Shown: in pieces, positions 21,189-32,203 of the stretch
Position numbering within the stretch: position 1 is the first letter of the stretch
Layout: the number at the start of each line of letters is the position of its first letter
NCBI RefSeq assembly: GCF_050948215.1
Contig: NW_027488709.1
Location: 62,001 to 126,000 of the forward strand
Reading direction: 5' to 3'
Length of the DNA: 64,000 nucleotides
DNA from: Halictus rubicundus
Taxonomy: Eukaryota; Arthropoda; Insecta; Hymenoptera; Halictidae
The notes under the pieces: generated by a model
The model's database searches: none
Seen by the model: only the letters and a program-made list of their open reading frames with translations
Told to the model about the DNA's origin: nothing
Translations under genes and position numbers: made by a program

Positions 21189-21424
21189 TGTTGCGGGATC
21201 ACGATGTACAGTGGGTACAGACGTGTTTGAGGAACCAATAATAGACCACCATGTAATATATGAATAACTATTTAATTAAAGGAGAATATATAAAATACTG
21301 AACTTCTACACTCGGCATGGCTCAGTCCTCTCTCGCACGCTTCGACAACCACCTCGCGTCTCACACACCCCACTCTTTCTCCTATCCTTTATGGTGCATT
21401 CACATTGATAGTCACTTCGCTACA
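21189..21424 (-). repeat. 5' LTR of copia element 2
   Basis: 236 bp, identical by eye to 16647-16882. It is followed by the target duplication ATTTC. Confidence 0.95.
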
Positions 21425-21880
21425 ATTTCTTTATCAATGTTTTAATTTGAATAGATCTTGTTTTCTTGAATTTGGAATTTATAGGTTACGGGTCTTAGGG
21501 ATTGCTATTCCCTTATAACTTCTGCGAAATATATTCTTTACGTTCCTCGAGTTTTAGTACCTTATATATACAGGGTGAGTCACCAAACGTTAGCACCTCA
21601 AATATCTTTGTTGTTTCTAAAGATACGTAAAATATGGTAAGGACAAAGTTGAATGGTACAATGGGGCTGACACGATGCAAAAAAATTTTGTTTTTATGTC
21701 ATATTTTTGGAGATATCAAGGTCACCTTGACTTTTTTAAATGGAACCACCCTTTTTTAAACACCTACAATGATAGTCTCTTTCATTAGGAATTCAGTGAC
21801 TATAATTAGTCCAAGGTCATTCATGGTCAAGGACAGAAAAAACGTATAAAACTAAAATATGAAGGCAGAATACCTGTATT

Positions 21881-22210
21881 TTATAAATGTTCGAAATGAT
21901 GGCCGTCTGCGTCGATACATTGTTGTAAACGAGCTCTGAAGGAATGTTGAACTCTGATAAGTGTATCCGAATTGAAATTCGTACATGCTGTGATGATACG
22001 CTGACGCATATCTTCAACTGTTGTTGGAGCATCCGTGTACATGGTCTCTTTTAGCAGACCCCATAAAAAGAAATCCCGTGAATGTAAACTAGGCGAACGT
22101 GCGGCCATGAAACTGTTCCGCCTCGTCCAATCCATCGGTTTGGATATCGAGAATCCAACGTTTCTCTTGCTACTCGTGCATAATGAGCAGGACAACCGTC
22201 ATGTTGGTAC
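21881..22210 (-). pseudogene. transposase C-terminus (IS630/mariner-type)
   Basis: The frame contains AARSPSLHSRDFFLWGLLKE, which matches the conserved ...PARSPDL...DFFLWG block leading to the last catalytic acid of mariner/Tc3-like transposases, and ends in ...CIDADGHHFEHL. The N-terminal part lies at 29454-30230, on the other side of gypsy element 3. Frame disturbance before the ARSP block shows decay. Confidence 0.8.
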
Positions 22211-22460
22211 TGTAGGGGCGTATACTTTATTTATGTCGACGGCGCGTGTTCGACGGCGAGATTTTGATTGATTCTTCTCGGTCGATGCAGTCCTTTTATA
22301 CTTGATCGCACATACATTATATGACGAAGTCGGCAGATCACCAAAGGGCGTCTTTGGCGGCCGCCGCGTTCCGCCGAGATCGTCGGTTGTTTTGGCCGGC
22401 AACTACAATGTCGCACGTTGCCGCCGCGCTTTGCCGATCGCACACGTGCGTATCCCTACA
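22211..22460 (-). repeat. 3' LTR of gypsy element 3
   Basis: 250 bp, TGTAGGGGCG...CCCTACA. It differs from the other LTR by G/C at the sixth base and by one extra T in GATTTTGATT. Confidence 0.95.
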
Positions 22461-22613
22461 ATTCGGCCATCCTGACCTTTTAATCGTCCCGATTAAACTA
22501 ATACGTCTTAAACTACTTATGAATACCGGCGCTATTTATACTATATACCTAATACTAGTAACGCATAAATCTTACAATAATCGTATAAAATGATGGATCT
22601 TTGGCACGGATGT

Positions 22614-24307
22614 TTAACTGGATAGCCAGGGACGCATATTGCACGCAGCCCACGTCCCCTGATACGGTACTTGGGTGATCTGGAATCCCTCGATATCTTT
22701 GACAATATATCGGTCGTTTCGCAAAACGCGTGCCACCTCGTACGGCCCCTTAAATTTCGGTACCAGCTTGGTGCAGTCACTGGAATTTACAAAATTTGCT
22801 ATCATTACCTTATCCCCGACTTGGTACTGTAAGGCTGGTTTACGCTTTTTATCGTACAACTTTTTATTGGCGTTAAAACTTTGGTGTATTCGTAAAGCCG
22901 CCTTCTCACGTGTCTTATTTAGATTTCGCTCAGTTTTTAAAGCTCCGGAAGACTCGAGTATATTTCTGACGGCGTCGATCGCTTTTCCGCGTTGGGGCAC
23001 TCCGTACAATAATACGCTGGGAGTTTCACCGGTCGACTTGTTGACAGAATTATTTATGGCGAACTCTACTTCTTCGAGTACTTCGTACCAATGCGCGTTA
23101 CGTTCGTCGACTAATTTTGATATCATTGGGATGATAGTACGGTTCATTCTTTCCGCTTGGCCATTTGCCTGCGGCATTGCGGTTGCGATTTTAATGTGTT
23201 GTACATCGTGATCTTTTAAGAAATGTTCGAACTCGTGCGCGGTAAAACAGCTGCCTCTATCTGATACAATGCGCAATGGTCTACTGTAGGTCGCGAAATG
23301 GTGTTTTAAGCACTTAATTACCTCGGCGGTACTCGTACTTTTTGTGGGGTATATTTTTGTATATTTTGTAAAGCCATCTACTACTAAGAGAATGTAGCGG
23401 TACTTTACAGACTGTTTCTTCGACATAGGTCCTAGGTGATCAATGTGCAGTGTAGAAAACGGTTTATTATCTTTCGGTATTTCGTGTAACATGCCCTCTT
23501 GCCGTCCGGATTTCGGTGAAAATGCTATGCACTTTAAACAATTCTTAACATGCTTCATAACTTTTTCCCTCATGTTAGGGAACCAGTAGCTATTCATAAT
23601 ACTTGTTATTGTTTTCTCTGGTCCGACATGCCCTAGCTCATTATGGTATTGATGCATTATACTGCCTTCTAACGTTGCCGGAACAAAAAACAAAGCGCGA
23701 TCGTCCATTTTGCGGTAAACCGACCCATTTATCATTTCGAAAAGTTTGTCTTCCGATTTTTCTAACTTCTGACGTATTTTCTGAATTTGCTCGTCCTGTT
23801 GTTGGCATAAGGCTAAATTTCTGTCTAAAGTGTTATCCTGCAGTACTAGAACCTGCCTACTTAACGCATCGACGTGTCTCATTCTTGTACCCGCTCTATG
23901 TTCAAGTTTGTAATCGTAGTCTTGTAATTCTAATGCCCACCGTGCGATTTTAGGGTTTGTTTCTTTTTTCTTAAGCGTTAGGCTAAGCGCCTGACAATCC
24001 GTGACTACTTTGAACGGCACTCCGCATAGGTACGGGCGAAATCGGCGCAGTGCGTAGATTATAGCGAGTGTCTCTAGCTCGAAACTATGGTATTTGGATT
24101 CGGTGTCCGTGGTGCGCTTTGAGAAATAGAAAATCGGGTGGAACTTTTGGTCGGCCTTCTTCTGTAACAGAATAGCACCGAAACCCATCGCACTGGCATC
24201 GCAATGTAATTCTGTTTCGTCACGCGGACAGTAAATTCCCAGAATGGGTGCCTGTATTAGGCATTCTTTTAACGCGTCAAACGCTTCCTTTTCTTTGGGA
24301 CCAAATT
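22614..24307 (-). CDS. pol: pol C-terminal part: RNase H and integrase (gypsy element 3)
   Basis: This continues the frame broken by the palindromic insertion. Residues after the break read KFGPKEKEAFDALKE..., the usual linker before RNase H. RNase H motifs (GFGAILLQ, ESKYHSFELETLA) follow. The integrase HHCC finger is HNELGHVGPEKT...CLKC, and the core has DHLGP, SDRGSCF and ANGQAERMNRT for the D-D-E triad. The C-terminal GPYEVARVL region resembles a GPY/F module. No internal stop is present from about 24307 down to 22614. Confidence 0.9.
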
Positions 24308-24945
24308 TAAAGGGCCTAGCCGATTAAGATGGTCAAAACTGCCCTTAGAGGTTTTTCAATGATTAATGAACCATTCGAAAGCTGACCCAGAAAAACCCCT
24401 CTGAGCAAAATTTCAACCCCCTATCTTGCCCGTGAGGGTAGTTACAGGGTAAATTAGATTTCGCGCTTTTCCGCGCATTTCCCACACTCTGATGCTTCCT
24501 AAAATTCTGAAAAAAATGTGGCATATTTCGGATCCTAAGACAGATTTTTGAGAATTTTTTCAGATTTTTTTCTTGCAAACTGTGGTCGCAAAAAATGAAA
24601 AACCTCAAAAAAATCGGAAAAATGTACATTTCTCAAAAATATGAAAACATGCTATTTTGCTGTTTAGTGCCCCGATAAAGTACCATAACAGGCAGTGTCC
24701 TCAATTTTTTTTAGATTTTTTCTTGTGGGCACTTTTTGTCCAGACATGAAAAACCGAATTTTTTCGCCGTTTCTGCTATTAGGAGGAAAGTTACACTTGT
24801 TGGTTTTATCGCAGGTATATATTAAGTCATTTTAAACATTATTACATCGAAACAAGTAAGTGTTTGACCTAAGAAATGTTTTAAGAGAAATAATGGATTG
24901 TATTTTGTGCGATATATACCAGAATGTTCGGAACGTTTACAACAT

Positions 24946-25018
24946 CGCCGGTTGGCACAGCGGTTAGGGCGTCGGACTACGGAGCGGATACGCTGGTGTT
25001 CGAATCCCGTCGGTGGGA
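24946..25018 (+). ncRNA. tRNA-like sequence in left arm (tRNA-Arg-ACG-like)
   Basis: It contains an A box-like TGGCACAGCGGTTAGGGC, an anticodon region CGGACTACGGA with ACG in the loop, and a B box-like GTGTTCGAATCCC. The anticodon stem does not close (TCGGA against GCGGA) and the acceptor is imperfect, so this is a tRNA-derived pseudogene or SINE-like promoter, not a working tRNA. It is conserved in the opposite arm and in the 35-kb copy. Confidence 0.6.
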
Positions 25019-25177
25019 AAGTTTTTTTTCCATACGTCATCTTTATTTTTTCAATTTCTTATATGGTTTGTTCATGTGATTTTAACAATATTTTTTTAAT
25101 GTTTTAAAAATATTGAGGTAACATTTTTAATTAACTTTTATTTATATCACTCCGATTTTACTTCGAATTTAATGATA

Positions 25178-25510
25178 TTATTTTCTTGGATTAGGCAATA
25201 AATTAATATTTATATTATTGTGTTCGTCCATGATTTCTGCCTGATATGAAATTGCTTGTGAAAATTGGTAAGATTCCGTGAAAAGAATTTTTAAATCTAC
25301 TTCTGTCATTTCCGGAAAATCAAGAGTATCTACCGAGGATACTGTTTGAAATGGAGTCTTTTTGCAGTTCCAATTGTTCCCAATTTTTGGAAAGGTTTTG
25401 TTGTCTACTTGTTTGTGTAGAAGCTGGTACTTTTGACCTAGTATACTATGAATTGCCTCTGCATCCCACCGAAAATAATGAACTTCCTGATCCGTATCAT
25501 AAATGTCCAC
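25178..25510 (-). pseudogene. possible transposase N-terminal fragment in centre of palindromic element
   Basis: A 110-aa frame contains DLKILFTESYQFSQAISYQA. The pattern 'L-x-x-x-x-T-x-x-Y-Q-x-x-x-A-x-S-Y' recalls the N-terminus of SWIM-domain proteins encoded by DDE transposons in ant genomes. The cysteine-rich SWIM and DDE regions are absent, so it would be a remnant of the autonomous element. The assignment is from memory; an unrelated short ORF is the alternative. Confidence 0.4.
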
Positions 25511-25968
25511 AGAACAAGTCTTTCATTCAAGTAACTATAAACGGGAATTACTTCCTCATGTACCTTACAATAAAGAGGAATGGCTTAGGCTTATTTGTAC
25601 CTGATACCTCACTTTCAAAATAGTGGTAGTATGTAGCCCTTTTCTCTCAATTTGACAAAAACCAATACTTTGCTGCGTGTTATTTATTCAGAGTTCTTCT
25701 TATTTCCTCCCTAATTTCTGAAGACGCAAGGCTTAGAAACTAGATTAATGAATTTTAATATTAACAATGTTAAACAGGACCGCAATGATGAACATATACA
25801 ATTAGAGAATCGAGGAAATAATAGATACTGCAAAACTATTTTTGTATGTATTTTAGTTAAAAATGTTACCTCAATATTTTTAAAACATTAAAAAAATATT
25901 GTTAAAATCACATGAATAAACCATATAAGAAATTGAAAAAATAAAGATGACGTATGGAAAAAAAACTT

Positions 25969-26042
25969 TCCCACCGACGGGATTCGAACACCAGCGTATC
26001 CGCTCCGTAGCCCGACGCCCTAACCGCTGTGCCAACCGGCGA
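25969..26042 (-). ncRNA. tRNA-like sequence in right arm
   Basis: This is the inverted copy of 24946-25018 with one visible change in the anticodon arm (GTCGGGCTACGG instead of GTCGGACTACGG). A box and B box are retained on the minus strand. Confidence 0.6.
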
Positions 26043-26679
26043 TGTTGTAAACGTTCCGAACATTCTGGTATATATCGCACAAAATACAATCCATTTTTTC
26101 TCTTAAAACATTTCTTAGGTCAAACACTTACTTGTTTCGATGTAATAATGTTTAAAATGACTTAATATATACCTGCGATAAAACCAACAAGTGTAACTTT
26201 CCTCCTAATAGCAGAAACGGCGAAAAAATTCGGTTTTTCATGTCTGGACAAAAAGTGCCCACAAGAAAAAATCTAAAAAAAATTGAGGACACTGCCTGTT
26301 ATGGTACTTTATCGGGGCACTAAACAGCAAAATAGCATGTTTTCATATTTTTGAGAAATGTACATTTTTCCGATTTTTTTGAGGTTTTTCATTTTTTGCG
26401 ACCACAGTTTGCAAGAAAAAAATCTGAAAAAATTCTCAAAAATCTGTCTTAGGATCCAAAATATGCCACATTTTTTTCAGAATTTTAGGAAGCATCAGAG
26501 TGTGGGAAATGCGCGGAAAAGCACGAAATCTAATTTACCCTGTAACTACCCTCACGGGCAAGATAGGGGGTTGAAATTTTGCTCAGAGGGGTTTTTCTGG
26601 GTCAGCTTTCGAATGGTTCATTAATCATTAAAAAACCTCTAAGGGCAGTTTTGACCATCTTAATCGGCTAGGCCCTTTA

Positions 26680-29099
26680 CATTTTTCCTTGATTAGGTCA
26701 TATAGAGGCTTGGCAATGATTGAAAAGCCTTCTATAAACTTTCTGAAATACGAAGAGAGGCCTAGAAAACTTTGCACTTCGCGTACGTTACGCGGAACTG
26801 GGAATTTTTGTACATTCTCGATACCGCGTTCGGTGGGTCTGATGCCGTCGTTCGTTACCCTATATCCCAAGTATTCAATTTCTGTTTCCAAAAATTTACA
26901 TTTGTCCATGCGTAGTTCCAACTTATTTGCGACGCATAGTTGGAAAACCTTTCGTAAGATTTCTAGGTGGTGTTCGATCGTTACCGATGCAATTAAAAAA
27001 TCGTCTAGATATACCGACACGTCCCCGCTGTTAATTAGATTTTTGAATATCCCTGTCACGTATCTTTGGAATCTTAGGGGACCCCCTTTTAAACCGAACG
27101 GCATTTTGGTGCATTCATATTGTCCGAACGGCGTAACAAACGAGGTATATTTGACCGAATCCTCGTGCATTCTGATATGAAAGAATCCGTCTCTCAGATC
27201 TAGCGATGAGAAGTATTTTTTACCTTGTAATAGGTCTAGCTGATCTTCAATTAAGGGCAACGGAAAATTATCGCGTACCGTTACTTTGTTTAGTACTCGA
27301 AAATCTATACACATTCGGGTTTCCCCGTTTTTCTTTTTCGTTAAGACAATCGGTGACGCGTATTCGGATGTACTTTCTCTAATCGCGCCTTTTGCCAACC
27401 AGTCGTCCAGGATTTCCCTTAATTTGTCTTTTTCTACAAACGACAATCTACGTGGCGTGAAATGGAATGGTTTGCTGTCGGACAGTCTAAGTTCTAGCAC
27501 GTTTTCCGTTTGCGGATGTTTCGGGCGAGTTGGATTAACGTACTCTTCCTCGAATAGCCGGTAGAATTTTTCTTTCGTTTCGTACGGTAACGTTCTATTG
27601 ATCGTGGGACGCGACGCTGATTTAAGGGTATCCGATGCTATCTCGATATTCATTATCTCCGAGATCTCTTTGTCTACCGTGAACGAGAGCTTAGCCAATT
27701 TTATAAAATCCCGGCCTAAAACTAACGCACTTCGCATTGTCTCATCCGTCACAACCCGCAGTGATATATCGAGTTCGCGTCGCTGGAAATTTATTTTCGC
27801 TTTGATGTCGCCAATAATCGTCAGAGTGCTATCGTTTATCCCGGAAAATCTACTACTTTTCACGGTTTTTGTAACTAGATGTCGCGGAACCTGACCTTGT
27901 TTTACAAAACTGATTGGACTACCGGTATCAATTAACGCTCTTACTTCGATTGTTGTTTTGTCTTCGTCCCCCACCGTCATCTGTACCGTCGGGTAGAAAT
28001 CATCCTCCTCCTCCGCTGTTCGGCTTACGAAGTTCACCTGCCCTTGTGGTGATACTCGTCGCTCGTCGTCTGCTTTCCTAATGCTGCCGTCTCTGCGAGT
28101 GATGTCTCGTTCCCTCCTTGGCTGTCTGCATTCTGCCGAAAAATGCCCCATGCCGTTGCAATTGTAGCAGCGGGCCTGCCTGACGTGTTGCGGCCTGAGT
28201 GACTCCCCGGTTCTGCCCATCGGTGTCCATTCTGCGCGATGCCGCGTCTGTCCCGTTCGTCGTGGTTCTGGTGACAGCGATATTTCCGCGAATGCTTCCA
28301 TCAAGTCCTTGGTTTCCCTGAACCGTTGTGCGCGTGCCACTGCACGTAACGCTTCGCTTGGAATCCCGTCCACTATGTAATCGATGGTTTCATGGGCGGC
28401 TATAGGTACCCTGTTACCCAAAATTATTTTTTCGTGGGCGTAATCGGCGAACGATTCGTTGACCTTCCACGTTCGTCGTTCGAATTCATTCCGCAATACT
28501 ACGGTGTTAATTCGCTGACCGTACATAGCGAATAACTCCAGCAGCAGTTCCTCCCATGTCAGATCTATGCAATCTTCTCGCGAGTGGAACCATCGGAGCG
28601 CCTTTCCTTTTAGCTTCTGACAGATTAGGGCCTTCGCCGCCTGGTCGTCCAATTGATAATTCCGGATCAGCTTACGCATTTGATTATCCCAGCCTCTGAA
28701 TGCATAACTGCTTCCATCGTAGTCGCCGATCATGTCTTTGATCTCGGTCCATTTTAATTCACGGGTGCGGGTTGACACTGTACTGCTCGTTCGCGGCGTT
28801 TCTAAACGTGTGATTTCCAGTTCCCTTCTTAACAACTGTATTTCGCGCTCGGCTAAAACTCTTTCTCGTCGTAACAGGTCCACTTCGGACATTAGGGCAC
28901 TGTTTTCCGGTTGTTTCAGTGTCTGCATTGTCTCCTGCTCCTCGAGATCAGTGTCGAGGGCATCTGCGTACTCTCGGGGAGTTGGTTCCGGAACGTCGGC
29001 TTCACGCAATCTGCGGATTAGCTCGATTTTCGTCCCGGTCGTCGGCAACTCTCTTTCGCGTAGCATGTCTTTTAATTCGGCGACGGTATACGAATTCAT
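26680..29099 (-). CDS. gag-pol: gag, protease and reverse transcriptase part of gag-pol (gypsy element 3)
   Basis: The protein begins with a SAP-like motif (TVAELKDMLRERELPTTGTK, residues 5-24), unusual for Gag and known to bind DNA in other proteins. Gag follows, with one zinc knuckle CYNCNGMGHFSAEC (311-324). Protease has DTGS at about 391-394. Reverse transcriptase covers about 540-760, with YLDD at 697-700. The frame is then cut by the palindromic element after ...DLIKEKCK; the last residues of the ORF come from that insert. The rest of pol is at 22614-24307. No stop is seen before the break. Confidence 0.9.
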
Positions 29100-29186
29100 A
29101 TTGCACTACAACGCACCGTAAGAAGAGGAAGAGAAAAAAATTCGAACTTGAGGTCTATCTCGACACGCGATTCACTTGGTACACTA

Positions 29187-29200
29187 GATCCCACTTCTGA
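29187..29200 (-). other. primer binding site, tRNA-Leu type (gypsy element 3)
   Basis: TCAGAAGTGGGATC on the minus strand lies four bases inside the 5' LTR. It matches the same tRNA-Leu region used by gypsy element 1. Confidence 0.75.
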
Positions 29201-29204
29201 ATTT

Positions 29205-29453
29205 TGTAGCGGCGTATACTTTATTTATGTCGACGGCGCGTGTTCGACGGCGAGATTTGATTGATTCTTCTCGGTCGATGCAGTCCTTTTATACTTGATC
29301 GCACATACATTATATGACGAAGTCGGCAGATCACCAAAGGGCGTCTTTGGCGGCCGCCGCGTTCCGCCGAGATCGTCGGTTGTTTTGGCCGGCAACTACA
29401 ATGTCGCACGTTGCCGCCGCGCTTTGCCGATCGCACACGTGCGTATCCCTACA
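29205..29453 (-). repeat. 5' LTR of gypsy element 3
   Basis: 249 bp, TGTAGCGGCG...CCCTACA, followed by the target duplication GTAC. Confidence 0.95.
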
Positions 29454-30230
29454 GTACCACATATCGTAGCGATTTTGTAAAGGGACATCTTCTAACAAAA
29501 TTGGCAGATCTTCTTGCAAAAATTGAGCGTATTTCTGTCCCGTCATCATTCCGTTAACGAAATATGGTCCAATTACTTTGTTGTTCAAAATACCACACCA
29601 CACGTTTACGCTCCATTGTCTTTGATGATCAATTTCTCGCAGTCAGTGCGGATTATCCACAGACCAATAATGGGCGTTCCGTAGATTAATTGAGCCATGA
29701 TTAGTAAATGTTGCTTCGTCCGTAAACAAGACATTAGAAAAAAATGAATGATTTTGAAGCAATCCCCATTGACAAAAGTTAATTCTATTTTGAAAATCAT
29801 TCCCGTGCAATTCTTGATGGAGCGATATGTGGAACGGATGAAATTTATGTCGGGCCAGAATTCGTATTACGCTACTTTGACTTATGCCTGCTTCCCGGGC
29901 AATTTTTCTCGTACTCACGTAAGGATTGACAGCTATAGCTGCTAAAATATTAATTTCATTGTCTTCATTAGTCGTGGGTTTCTTCCGTTTGTACTGTCTT
30001 GCATGTACACTTCCAGTACTTCGAAACTAGCTGTACGTATTAATGAAAGTCGGTCTAGAAGGAGTGTTTCGATCGGGGTGCCTCTCTTCATACAGTAATC
30101 GGTCCTGCACTGCATTTTGTTTACATTCACAGTAAATCGTGATCATATCACACTTTTCAGTCATCAAATATAACATGGCGGAATCGCGTTTGGAAACATA
30201 CTGATAGTAAATAAGAATGCTGAATAACAT
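29454..30230 (-). pseudogene. transposase N-terminal and central part (IS630/mariner-type)
   Basis: Read on the minus strand, one frame shows YCECKQNAVQDRLLYEERHP, a helix-turn-helix segment STRKIAREAGISQSSVIRIL, then VLFTDEATFTNHG with the first catalytic Asp, and NVWCGILNNKVIGPYF. Two nonsense codons break it: TAG near 30027 and TGA near 29643. The C-terminal third is at 21881-22210. The TAG is shared with the copy at 59597-60688. Confidence 0.85.
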
Positions 30231-30618
30231 TGAAGAACCTTAGTATGTTTACTTTAACTACGACCATAGTATGTTTACTATTTCCTACAAGTCTCAACCG
30301 TGATAAACGTATTCTGCTCCCATATTTTAGTTTTATACGTTTTTTCTGTCCTTGACCATGAATGACCTTGGACTAATTATAGTCACTGAATTCCTAATGA
30401 AAGAGACTATCATTGTAGGTGTTTCAAAAAGGGTGGTTCCATTTAAAAAAAGTCAAGGTGACCTTGATATCTCCAAAAAAATGACATAAAAACAAAATTT
30501 TTTTTTGCATCGTGTCAGCCCCATTGTACCATTCAACTTTGTCCTTACCATATTTTACGTATCTTTAGAAACAACAAAGATATTTGAGGTGCTAACGTTT
30601 GGTGACTCACCCTGTATA

Positions 30619-30930
30619 TATTAATATGTACATTAATAACCAAATTACGAGAAGTGCCGGAAAACAGGCCATTTGTCCGCACTGTGCGGCGGTCTCCTTA
30701 TTTTCCGTGATATTCGAAAAAACTGTCTGTTTTGATGAAAAATTCTGCCTATTTTGAATGACCGAATTTGTTCTTTAGGGAGGGGGAGGGTTGTTTCGTT
30801 AATACCTGCAAGGGCATTTTTATTATCCATCCTATGAAATTATCGAGTCGAAGGTGTCAATGTTCTTGAACTTTGCAATCAAATTCACAGAAGTAATTTA
30901 TTCATGATCACTATAAGCTGTTTCTATACT
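30619..30930. repeat. dispersed repeat R, copy 4
   Basis: It starts ATTAATATGTACATTAATAACCAAATTACGAGAAGTGCC, like 15774, and fades near 30930. No coding region is seen. Confidence 0.65.
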
Positions 30931-31144
30931 ATATGTATCGATTGCCAAATGATTCCTTCAAATATCTCGATGCTTTAAATTTGACTGTGAGTTCCGACCT
31001 GACATGAGTATAGAAATGCCGCGAGTGGAAATACTGGAACATTTCGGCAAGAAAAAAACGTAGATAAAATGAAAATATACGAAATAGACATAATAAACGA
31101 TTTATTTTGTACATATTAAGAAGCAATATTTTATTCACTATATT

Positions 31145-31260
31145 GTCTTTTAATCTATTCCCTTTTTTTTACTAATTATTTCGCCAGTCTTTGAGAATAC
31201 TCTTTCGGAAGGAACAGATGTTGCCATAACACAAAGATACTCCTTTGCAAGCTTTGATAG
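31145..31260 (-). pseudogene. hAT transposase C-terminal dimerisation fragment
   Basis: The minus-strand frame reads LAKEYLCVMATSVPSERVFS and continues KTGEIISKKKG. This matches the conserved hAT C-terminal block (LA..YL...ATS.PSERVFS.AG.I...R). It stops shortly after at ID*. The fragment begins exactly at the LTR edge (31261), so the LTR insertion or a recombination removed the rest of the gene. Confidence 0.85.
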
Positions 31261-32095
31261 TGTTACGTCCCAGGTGGTATGAATTACGATTTTAAGAGGA
31301 TAGGACGCAGTTTCAAACCTACCTGCATACACCGGCTATGGTTCGGGAAATTGTGGATCGTTTAAATATCTTTGTACCCTTATTTTGAAAACAACAAAAT
31401 TATTGATTTATTCAAAGTGTGGTTCTGAATCAGAGATTACTTTGATTTTACAAATATGGTTTATATAGCGCATATACTGGAGTGCTTACAAATAGTTTGA
31501 TAATAATAATAATAATATTAATATTACCGTGATCACGGGTTCGGATTCGGTTACAATATACTCCTACTGCTGACACTGGTCTTTGAAACGGTTTGTCGCG
31601 AAACAACTGAATGAACTATTTTAACTTCGAAAGAGACCACTGGACTATTGACTATGACTGAATAACTGATTGTTCACGATTGCCTGACTGACTGACTGAC
31701 TGTTTATAACTGAATTTGAGGAGTTGGTCCCCCTTTTTATAATATGGACAGTCCTTTGTTTTTCAAAGATGCTGGCACAGGATTCTCTACCTTATATCTT
31801 TTTATCTTCTTGATGTCTCCTGACTAGTCAGCTGTATGCCGACAGGATCTTTTTACCATGAAGTCGGCGTCTTTTCTTATAATTTGGCATAATTAGACAC
31901 CTTTCCTGTTTGTTCTCGGGGTGAGAACTGATCTTCATCTGCGTGTCTTGCTAACTTACTGCGTAGAATTTTTAACATATATCTTAATCCTATTTTTACT
32001 TCTCCTCGCGCAACATCATCGGCTGTCCATAATAATTCATAATAATTCTTCATCTGAGGGTTTATTCGTTGGCGGTCGAACCACCGGACGTGACA
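31261..32095 (-). repeat. 835-bp LTR (family V, copy A)
   Basis: The plus strand begins TGTTACGTCC and ends GGACGTGACA. A minus-strand TATA-like TATAAAAAGGGG lies near 31735, followed by CAGTCAGTCAGTCAG. It is homologous to 33212-34047 at both ends but differs strongly in the middle, and its last 375 bp match 58459-58835. Both edges are sharp: hAT coding sequence on the left, an envelope-like transmembrane segment on the right. Confidence 0.85.
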
Positions 32096-32200
32096 CCTTT
32101 ATAAATTTGAGGATTATAAGGACTGCTAATATTCCTGTACTGAAGGATCCAAATGTAATGAGAAGAGAAGAAAAAAACTGTGTACATGGTGTGGGTGCGC
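32096..32200 (-). pseudogene. envelope/glycoprotein transmembrane fragment
   Basis: The minus strand encodes a hydrophobic run GSFSTGILAVLIILKFIK next to the LTR. It closely matches the transmembrane segment of the 57142-57750 ORF (GSLSVGILAVFIILKFIK). It is therefore the 3' end of the same kind of glycoprotein gene, retained beside the 3' LTR after an internal deletion. The upstream ectodomain is missing. Confidence 0.7.
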
Positions 32201-32203
32201 TTG

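Larger units (their letters stand above)
16647..21424 (-). mobile_element. complete Ty1/copia LTR retrotransposon (element 2)
   Basis: 236-bp LTRs at 16647-16882 and 21189-21424 read as identical (TGTTGCGGGATC...CTTCGCTACA on the plus strand). The perfect 5-bp target duplication ATTTC (16642-16646 and 21425-21429) sits inside repeat R, whose sequence is continuous once the element is removed. One 1418-codon ORF fills the interior. Identical LTRs plus an open ORF indicate a very recent insertion. Confidence 0.97.
24310..26677. mobile_element. 2.37-kb palindromic element with tRNA-like arms
   Basis: Termini AAGGGCCTAGCCGATTAAGATGG and inverse. The arms are about 825 bp each (24310-25134 and 25855-26677) and nearly identical, around a 720-bp unique centre. 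Flanks read TTTA on the left and TACA on the right; a TA duplication fits best and gives an open pol frame, but a degenerate TTAA target is possible because the 34-kb copy is preceded by TTAA. Each arm carries a tRNA-like block. The centre encodes a possible transposase fragment. Nearly the same 88-aa ORF appears in both arms (24363-24629 and 26358-26624) but has no known motif. Confidence 0.85.
22211..29453 (-). mobile_element. Ty3/gypsy LTR retrotransposon (element 3), interrupted by a palindromic element
   Basis: LTRs at 22211-22460 (250 bp) and 29205-29453 (249 bp) differ by one substitution and one 1-base indel. They begin TGTAG and end CCCTACA, with the 4-bp target duplication GTAC (22207-22210 and 29454-29457). 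The gag-pol frame is open on both sides of a 2.4-kb insertion at 24310-26677. The element sits within the mariner transposase gene. Confidence 0.95.
21569..30616 (-). mobile_element. IS630/mariner-type transposon with about 300-bp TIRs, split by gypsy element 3
   Basis: The ends TACAGGGTGAGTCACCAAACG (21569) and its inverse (ending 30616) are flanked by TA. The inverted repeats run about 300 bp inward. Without the inserted gypsy element the transposon is about 1.8 kb. A related, internally deleted copy is at 59597-60688. TA target, CAGGGTG-type ends and the encoded transposase place it in the IS630-Tc1-mariner group. Confidence 0.88.

Noticed and set aside
24946..25018. Functional tRNA-Arg gene
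   Set aside because: The anticodon stem does not pair and the acceptor is imperfect; the block is repeated inside a transposon.
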